Position numbers and translations under genes: made by a program. Under the pieces are notes generated by a model. That model was not told the DNA's origin and made no database searches. It saw only the letters and a program-made list of their open reading frames with translations. Below, piece by piece: positions 58,305 to 64,000 of a stretch of DNA of 64,000 bases. Source of the DNA: an uncultured Eubacteriales bacterium (GTDB lineage: Bacteria; Bacillota; Clostridia; Christensenellales; Aristaeellaceae); contig CADCHI010000014.1 in NCBI GenBank assembly GCA_902801165.1, forward strand, positions 1-64,000, in the 5' to 3' direction. Each line of letters begins with the position of its first letter. Position 1 is the stretch's first letter.

Positions 58305-60058
58305 TATTCCGCCTCCTTTCCGCTCGCCGCGGCGGGCGCGTCGCCCCGCACCTGGGAGTGATAGATCTCCTGGTATTCGCGGTTGTTCGCCAGCAGCTCG
58401 TCATGGGTGCCCACGCCGGTGATCGCGCCGTCGTCCATCACGATGATCTTGTCCGCCTCCTGCACGGAGGAAATGCGCTGGGCGATGATCAGCTTCGTGG
58501 AGTCCTTCAGCTCGTTGCGGAAGGCCCTGCGGATGGACGCCTCGGTGGCGGTGTCCACGGCGCTGGTGGAGTCATCCAGGATCAGTATCTTCGGGTGCTT
58601 CAGCAGCGCGCGGGCGATGCACAGGCGCTGCTTCTGGCCGCCGGACACGTTCACGCCGCCCTGCTCCAGCTCGGTCTCATAGCCGTCGGCGAAGCTGCGG
58701 ATGAAGCCGTCCGCCTGGGCGCTCTTTGCCGCCTCGGCCATCTCGGCCTCGGTAGCCGCCGCGTCGCCCCAGCGCAGGTTGTCGGCGATGGAGCCAGAGA
58801 ACAGCACGTTCTTCTGCAGCACCATGCCCACGCCCTCGCGCAGGTGGAACAGGCTGTAGTCCTTCACGTCGATACCATCCACCAGCACCTGGCCCGCGTC
58901 CACGTCGTACAGCCGCGGGATCATGGACACCAGGGTGCTCTTGCCGCAGCCGGTGGAGCCGATGATGCCCACCGTTTCGCCGGCGTTGATCTTCAGGTTG
59001 ATGTCGGCCAGCACCCGGTTCTCGGAGTTCTTGTAGTAGCGGAAGGACACGTTCCTGAACTCGATGTCGCCGCGCTCCACGCGGGCGTCCTTGCGGGCGG
59101 CGTCGTCGTCGTTCAGATCCACCTTCTCCAGCATGACCTCCTTCACGCGGCGGCTGGAGGCCAAGGCGCGGGAGCTGTTCATGAACAGCATGGACAGCAT
59201 CATCAGGGACATCAGGATCTGGGTGATGTAGGTCAGGAAGGCGGAGAAGTCGCCCACCAGCATCTTGCCGCCGATCACCTGGTTGCCGCCAAACCACACC
59301 ACCGCCAGGGAGGTGAGGTTCATCAGCAGCATCATGATGGGCATCATGAAGATGACCACGTTCAACGCCCGCAGGGCGGCGTTCTTCAGGTCGGCGTTGG
59401 ACTCGCGGAACTTCTCCTCCTCGAAGTCCTCCCGCACGAAGGACTTCACCACGCGGATGTTGGTCAGGCTCTCCTGGATGCGGGAGTTCAGCTTGTCGAT
59501 CTTCTCCTGCATGGCGGTGAACCGGGGGAAGCCGGTGCGGATCACCAGGAACTCCACCGCCAGCAGCACCGGGATCGTGACCGCCAACACCCGCGCCAGC
59601 TCCGGATTCATGGCGATGGCCATGATCAGCGCGCCGATCAGCATGCCGGGAGCCCGCAGGAACATGCGCAGCATCATGTTCACGAAGTTCTGCAGCTGGG
59701 TGATGTCGTTGGTCAGGCGGGTGACCAGCGAGCCAGTGGAATACTTGTCGATGTTGGCGAAGGAGAACTGCTGCACCTTGCCGTAGACATCCCGGCGCAG
59801 GTCGGAGGCGAAGTTTACCGCCGCCTTCGCGCCGAAGTAGGCCCCGCCCACGCCGCCGCCCATCATCAGCACGGCGGTGAGGATCATCAGCAGGCAGGTG
59901 AGGACGATATAGCCCACGTTGTGGGTCTCCACGCCCACGTTCAAAATCTGGGAGTAGAGCCGGGGCATGATGATCTCACCCAGCACCTCCACGATCATGC
60001 AAAGCGGACCGAGGATAAAGTATTTCAGGTAGGGCTTGACGTATTTGCTCCATTTCAT
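58304..60058 (-). CDS. ABC exporter half-transporter, degenerate-site subunit
   Basis: A 584-residue ABC exporter. Walker A GSTGCGKST, signature VSGGQKQRL, and a Walker B of ILILDDSTSA in which the usual catalytic Glu is Asp. This asymmetry is typical of heterodimeric exporters such as BmrC/D or TM287/288. It follows the MarR gene by six bases. Confidence 0.92.
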   Translation of the reverse strand: MKWSKYVKPYLKYFILGPLCMIVEVLGEIIMPRLYSQILNVGVETHNVGYIVLTCLLMILTAVLMMGGGVGGAYFGAKAAVNFASDLRRDVYGKVQQFSFANIDKYSTGSLVTRLTNDITQLQNFVNMMLRMFLRAPGMLIGALIMAIAMNPELARVLAVTIPVLLAVEFLVIRTGFPRFTAMQEKIDKLNSRIQESLTNIRVVKSFVREDFEEEKFRESNADLKNAALRALNVVIFMMPIMMLLMNLTSLAVVWFGGNQVIGGKMLVGDFSAFLTYITQILMSLMMLSMLFMNSSRALASSRRVKEVMLEKVDLNDDDAARKDARVERGDIEFRNVSFRYYKNSENRVLADINLKINAGETVGIIGSTGCGKSTLVSMIPRLYDVDAGQVLVDGIDVKDYSLFHLREGVGMVLQKNVLFSGSIADNLRWGDAAATEAEMAEAAKSAQADGFIRSFADGYETELEQGGVNVSGGQKQRLCIARALLKHPKILILDDSTSAVDTATEASIRRAFRNELKDSTKLIIAQRISSVQEADKIIVMDDGAITGVGTHDELLANNREYQEIYHSQVRGDAPAAASGKEAE

Positions 60059-60064
60059 CGGCCG

Positions 60065-60553
60065 TTACAGCCTCCTTTCCGTTTCGGGGGCGGCGTCGCG
60101 CCGCTCCATCCGGCCCAGGTTGTCCAGGATGCGGCCCAGCGTGCCGGAAAGCGCCGCGAGCTCCGCGTCGGAGATACCCTCGAACATGTCCGTGCCGATC
60201 TGCCTGAACACCTCGAGGGAATCCTGCACCAGCTTCTGCCCCTCGGGCCGCAGGCTGACGGCGTTGCAGCGTCCGTCGGCGCCGTCGGTCTTTTCGATCA
60301 GCCCCGCCGCGCTCAGGTGCTTCAGCGTCCGGGCCACGCAGGCCGGGCTGACGTCCATGGCGTCGGCGATGTCCTTCTGGCTGGCGCTGGTGCCCAGCTT
60401 GGACAGCTTCATCAGCATGCGGTGCTGGCTGTGGTGCACCCCCATGCCGTCGACCCGCCGCTCGACGATGCGGTGGTGCAGCCGCATCGTGCGGATCAGC
60501 GCGTCGATGCTCTCCCGTATCCTCTCGGCGCGGTCGCGCGGTTGAGAATCCAT
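60065..60553 (-). CDS. MarR-family regulator
   Basis: A 162-residue winged helix protein (HRMLMKLSKLGTSASQKDIA, VSPACVARTLKHLSAAGLIE, KTDGADGRCNAVSLRPEGQK). First gene of the operon with the two ABC subunits, so it is most likely their repressor. The start follows GGAGGAAGGGG. An inverted repeat in its promoter is a likely self-operator. Confidence 0.88.
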   Translation of the reverse strand: MDSQPRDRAERIRESIDALIRTMRLHHRIVERRVDGMGVHHSQHRMLMKLSKLGTSASQKDIADAMDVSPACVARTLKHLSAAGLIEKTDGADGRCNAVSLRPEGQKLVQDSLEVFRQIGTDMFEGISDAELAALSGTLGRILDNLGRMERRDAAPETERRL

Positions 60554-60587
60554 TCCCCTTCCTCCTTGCGCAGGTTAAAATTCATTA

Positions 60588-60611
60588 ACACGTTCATCGT
60601 TAACGTGTCAA
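60588..60611 (-). promoter_or_regulatory. MarR operon promoter and operator
   Basis: ACACGTT (60588-60594) and AACGTGT (60602-60608) form an inverted repeat with 7-nt spacing. On the minus strand TTGACA (60611-60606) starts just before it and GTTAAT follows at 16 bp, so a bound regulator would block the promoter. Confidence 0.6.
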
Positions 60612-60683
60612 CAATTATACCATTGCCCCTTGCAGCCGTCAAGCCGGCACCGGCGCGAATCACGTTAAATCCCGGGTTGAAGG

Positions 60684-60720
60684 GCATAAAAACCCCTTCG
60701 ACCGAAAACGGCCGAAGGGG
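60684..60720 (-). terminator. Rho-independent terminator of the EF-G-like gene
   Basis: On the minus strand CCCCTTCGGCCG pairs with CGGTCGAAGGGG around TTTT and is followed by TTTTTA, 38 bp after the stop codon. Confidence 0.9.
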
Positions 60721-60758
60721 CAGTGGATATGAAGGGATTGCGAGCGTGACGTGACGGA

Positions 60759-62840
60759 TTAATCGTCGTCCTCCTCCTCGGCCTTGTAGGCGTCGATGAC
60801 CTTCTTGGCCTCGTTGGCGGGGACCTCCTCATAGCGCTCGAACTTCATGGTGAAGGAGCCGCGGCCCTGGGTCATGGAGCGCAGGTCGGTGGCATACTTG
60901 AACATCTCGGACAGCGGGGCCTCGCCGATGACGCGCTGGAGCTCGCCCACCTTCTCGGAGCCCAGGATGCGGCCGCGACGCTTGCTGATGTCGCCATAGA
61001 TGTCGCCCACGTTGGCATCGGGCACATCCACTTCCACGTGGTAGATGGGCTCGAGGAGGACCGGGGACGCGGTGGTCAGCTGCTTGAAGGCCAGGCGCGC
61101 GGCGGTCTTGAACGCCATTTCAGAGGAGTCGACCGGATGGTAGCCGCCGTCGTACAGCTCAGCGGTCAGGCCCACAACGGGGAAGCCGGCCAGCACGCCG
61201 TGGCGGATGTTCTCGATCAGGCCCTTCTCAACGGCCGGGATGTACTGGCGCGGGACGGTGCCGCCCACGACGCTGTCAACAAAGTGGAACTCGGTGTCGT
61301 TCGGGTCCTCGTTGGGACGGAAGCGGATCTTGACGTCGCCGAACTGGCCGTGGCCGCCGGACTGCTTCTTGTGGCGTCCCTGGACGTCGATGGGCTTGCG
61401 GATGGACTCGCGGTACGGGATCTTGGGATCGCGCAGGTCGCACTCCACCTTGAACTTGGAGGCCAGCTTCGCGGCCACCACGTCGATGGACATCTCGCCG
61501 ATGCCGCTCAGCACGGACTCGGCGGTCTCAACGTTCTTCTCGACCTTGATGGTGGGATCCTCCTCCATCAGGCGGGCCAGACCGGAGAAGATCTTGTCTT
61601 CCTCACCGGCCTTCTTGGCGTACACGGCCTTGGAGATGTTGGGGGCCGGGAACTCCATATCCGGGAACTGAACGGGGTTGTTGGCATCGCACAGGGTGTG
61701 GCCGGTGGCCAGGGACTGGAGCTTGGCCAGCGCGCACAGGTCGCCCGCGCACACCTTCTGGGTGGTGCTCTGCTGCTTGCCCTTCAGGATGTAGATGGTG
61801 CCGGGCTTCTCGGACTTCTCGGCGTTCACGTTGTACAGCGCGGTGCTGCTCTCCAGCGTGCCGGAGGTGATCTTCAGCAGGCTCAGCTTGCCCACGAAGG
61901 GGTCAGCCATGGTCTTGAACACGCGGGCGGAGAAGGGCTGGTCGTCAGCGCACACGCGCTCGACGGTCTCGCCGTTCTTCGGGTTCACGCCCTCGAGCAC
62001 CCGGCCGGCCGGGGAGGGCATCAGGTCGATGATGTTGTCCAGCAGCTTGGCCATGCCGATGCGGGTCAGGCTGGAGCAGCACACCACGGGAACCACCGTG
62101 CCGTCCACGATGCCCTTGCGCAGGCCGTGCATCATCTCTTCGGGGGAGAGCTCGCCTTCCTCGAAGTACTTCTCCATCAGCTCGTCCTCGGCGCCGGCCG
62201 CGGCTTCCATGATGGCTTCGCGGGCCTTCTCCACCTCGTCAGCCATGCTGGTGGGGATGTCGATGGCCTTCAGGGTCTTGCCCTCGCCGGTGAACGCCTT
62301 GTTCTCCAGCACGCAGACCACGCCCGCGAACTTGCCGCCCTCGATGATGGGCAGCTCGATGGGCGCGATGTGGCTGCCGTACTTGTCGGTGATGGTGCCC
62401 AGCGCCTTGGTGAAGTTGGCGTTCTCCTGGTCCATCTTGTTGATGACGATCATGCGGGAGGAATGGGTCTTGTCGCACATGGCCCAGGCCTTCTCCGCGC
62501 CGACATCCAGGCCGGACACGGCGCCCACGACGATCAGCGCGCCTTCGCACACGTTCATCGGGCCCACCTGCTCGCCGGCGAAATCAAAGTAGCCGGGAAT
62601 ATCCACCAGATTGACCTTCTTGTCCTTCCACTCCAGCGGCGCCATGGCGGCGGAGATGGAGATGTGGCGCTTGATCTCTTCCGGATCGTAGTCCATGGTG
62701 GCCTGGCCGTCTTCGACGCGGCCCTGGCGATCGATCGCCCCGGCGCTGAACAGCAGCGCCTCGGCCAGCGTGGTCTTGCCCACGCTGCCATGACCCACGA
62801 TGGTCAGGTTGCGGATATTCTTGGCCTGATAATCTTTCAT
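60759..62840 (-). CDS. Elongation factor G-like GTPase (FusA2 type)
   Basis: A 693-residue translational GTPase. G1 GHGSVGKTT, G3 DIPGYFDFAG and G4 NKMDQENAN are visible, then domains II-V (ISKRRGRILGSEK in domain V). The G1 box GHGSVGKT and the lack of str-operon neighbours (rpsL, rpsG, tuf) suggest the second EF-G type of Firmicutes rather than the housekeeping FusA. It may aid ribosome recycling or special growth states. Ends in an acidic tail. Confidence 0.85.
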   Translation of the reverse strand: MKDYQAKNIRNLTIVGHGSVGKTTLAEALLFSAGAIDRQGRVEDGQATMDYDPEEIKRHISISAAMAPLEWKDKKVNLVDIPGYFDFAGEQVGPMNVCEGALIVVGAVSGLDVGAEKAWAMCDKTHSSRMIVINKMDQENANFTKALGTITDKYGSHIAPIELPIIEGGKFAGVVCVLENKAFTGEGKTLKAIDIPTSMADEVEKAREAIMEAAAGAEDELMEKYFEEGELSPEEMMHGLRKGIVDGTVVPVVCCSSLTRIGMAKLLDNIIDLMPSPAGRVLEGVNPKNGETVERVCADDQPFSARVFKTMADPFVGKLSLLKITSGTLESSTALYNVNAEKSEKPGTIYILKGKQQSTTQKVCAGDLCALAKLQSLATGHTLCDANNPVQFPDMEFPAPNISKAVYAKKAGEEDKIFSGLARLMEEDPTIKVEKNVETAESVLSGIGEMSIDVVAAKLASKFKVECDLRDPKIPYRESIRKPIDVQGRHKKQSGGHGQFGDVKIRFRPNEDPNDTEFHFVDSVVGGTVPRQYIPAVEKGLIENIRHGVLAGFPVVGLTAELYDGGYHPVDSSEMAFKTAARLAFKQLTTASPVLLEPIYHVEVDVPDANVGDIYGDISKRRGRILGSEKVGELQRVIGEAPLSEMFKYATDLRSMTQGRGSFTMKFERYEEVPANEAKKVIDAYKAEEEDDD

Positions 62841-63076
62841 GTGAATTCCCCCTGTATTATTTTTACTGCGCGCACAAGCGCAACGGATTGTTTGACCCTA
62901 TACGCGCTTATTTGCCATAGTATATTCATTTTAACAGAAAAGCGTCGATTTGAAAAGCCCCTTTGGGAAGGATTTTTTCAATTTGCGGTGAATTTACCTT
63001 ATATTGCGTTAAATATCTGCGCCTGCGGGCCCGTCGCGATCGCGGCCGCCCCGACAGGCGTCAAGGAGTTCCGTCC

Positions 63077-64000
63077 ATGATCCACGCCCTTCCCCCCAAG
63101 CGCGCCCTTCCGGCCCTGCTGCTGGCCCTACTGCTGGCCCTCTCCCCCGCCGCCTCGGCCCACACCCGGCAGGAGGTCCGCGCGGCCTACGCCGAAGCCG
63201 CCTCCGGCCAGTCGGGCTCGCCCTATGCCGAGGCGCCCGCGGTCGCCGCGCCCTACGCCCCCGGCGCGCTGACGGAGGACGCGACGGCAGAGGCCCTCGG
63301 CTACCTGAACTTCGCCCGCTGGCTGGCGGGCCTCGAGCCGGTGGCGGAGAGCACCATCTACGACTACCAGTGCCAGCACGGCGCGGTGCTGCTGGCGGCG
63401 CTGGACTACGTGGACCACAACGCCCCCCAGCCCGCGGACATGGACCGCAACTTCTATGACTCCGCCCACATCGCCACCTCCTCCGGCAACATCGCCCGCT
63501 TCAACTGGATGCGGGACACCATCCTCCGGGAGGGCGTCGAGTACTTCCTCCGGGACGACGGCGACGCCAACCTTGCCAACCTGGGGCACCGCCGCTGGGC
63601 GCTGAACCCGCTGATGGCCGCCACCGGCTTCGGCCTGGCCAACGCCCGGTCCGGCATGAGTTACGTGGTGATGTACGCCCACGACCTGGGCAATCCCGAA
63701 GCCGAGTGGGACAGCGTCCTCTGGCCCGCCGCCGGGGCCTTCCCCGCGGAGCTGATCCACGATCACCTGGCCTGGTCCGTGGTCCTGAACCCGGACGCCT
63801 ACGACATGACCGACTTCCGCCCCCAGGTGACCCTCTCCGAGGCAAGCGGCCTGAGCTTCCGCTTCGACCCCGCCGAGGGCGACGGCGACGGCTGGTGCGC
63901 CCTGAACCTGGAGGGCTACGGCGCGGGTCCCTGCCTGATCTTCCGGCCGGACTTCACCGGCACGGGCTTCACCGACTACCAGCAGAACCAGCGCTGGACG
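63077..64000 (+). CDS. Secreted CAP-domain protein (cut by window end)
   Basis: At least 308 residues; the frame is open to the last base. A signal peptide (LPALLLALLLALSPAASA) precedes a linker and a CAP/SCP-like domain: LGYLNFARWLAGLEPV, QHGAVLLAALDYVDH, NLANLGHRRWALNP. CAP proteins of Firmicutes act at the cell surface, and in spore formers some belong to the spore (YkwD type). The start follows AAGGAG by eight bases. Confidence 0.82.
   Translation, partial: MIHALPPKRALPALLLALLLALSPAASAHTRQEVRAAYAEAASGQSGSPYAEAPAVAAPYAPGALTEDATAEALGYLNFARWLAGLEPVAESTIYDYQCQHGAVLLAALDYVDHNAPQPADMDRNFYDSAHIATSSGNIARFNWMRDTILREGVEYFLRDDGDANLANLGHRRWALNPLMAATGFGLANARSGMSYVVMYAHDLGNPEAEWDSVLWPAAGAFPAELIHDHLAWSVVLNPDAYDMTDFRPQVTLSEASGLSFRFDPAEGDGDGWCALNLEGYGAGPCLIFRPDFTGTGFTDYQQNQRWT

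Noticed and set aside
56454-60754. Very long plus-strand frames of 795 and 820 codons
   Set aside because: Antisense to the ABC exporter genes, which carry all conserved motifs.

Overview
The window is a GC-rich chromosomal segment of an endospore-forming Clostridia-type Firmicute. Evidence for this is the dipicolinate synthase pair dpaA/dpaB, sporulation-type promoters, extracytoplasmic proteins with a Gram-positive style, a YkgJ/M24-peptidase/EF-P/CD1247-like gene string, and dispersed REP/MITE repeats of the kind seen in gut Clostridia. The genus cannot be fixed from sequence alone.

Layout. Positions 1-14190 are host core: the 5' end of a leftward 16S rRNA gene with its promoter, dpaB/dpaA, a MerR-like regulator, an orphan histidine kinase, ruvA/ruvC, a zinc-ribbon protein with a 45-bp tandem repeat, a stand-alone reverse transcriptase flanked by a perfect palindrome and a 75-nt hairpin, a cobalamin-riboswitch operon (exported CbiK cobaltochelatase plus a secreted protein), a YkgJ-like protein, an M24 peptidase, efp, a CD1247-like protein and a secreted SH3 protein.

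Positions 15189-53971 are a complete-looking 38.8-kb HK97-like siphoviral prophage. It carries a large serine recombinase at its right end. It has inserted inside a Cys-rich, probably spore-coat gene: codons 1-254 lie left of the prophage (14430-15191) and 75 codons encoding a C-terminal zinc-ribbon-like tail lie right of it (53975-54202). Removing the prophage at the shared GAATT core restores one 329-residue frame. The circular phage junction would carry perfect 12-bp inverted arms, as expected for a serine-recombinase attP. The interrupted gene and dpaA both have an AC-N16/17-CATAGGATG promoter matching the mother-cell sigma-K consensus. The arrangement therefore resembles skin/SPbeta-type developmental gene interruption, which is the most interesting system here.

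Within the prophage, a rightward cluster next to attL (15348-16912) has its own strong promoter. The lysis, tail, head, packaging and early genes then read leftward from a switch region at about 49.9-50.1 kb. Tail chaperones G/GT are linked by a canonical A AAA AAC slippery site. The replication/early block has an HUH rolling-circle-type protein, a second (tyrosine) recombinase, a methylase-like protein lacking the NPPY motif, a DUF3102-like protein, and PcfJ/PcfK (AcrIIA9-like). Rightward from the switch are a CI-like repressor, an unknown protein, an exonuclease-BRCT-NUMOD fusion and the integrase. Several phage genes have absorbed REP-like repeats in frame.

Right of the prophage are an IS30-family element, a methyltransferase with an in-frame 102-bp MITE, a MarR-ABC-ABC exporter operon, an EF-G paralogue and a truncated secreted CAP-domain protein.
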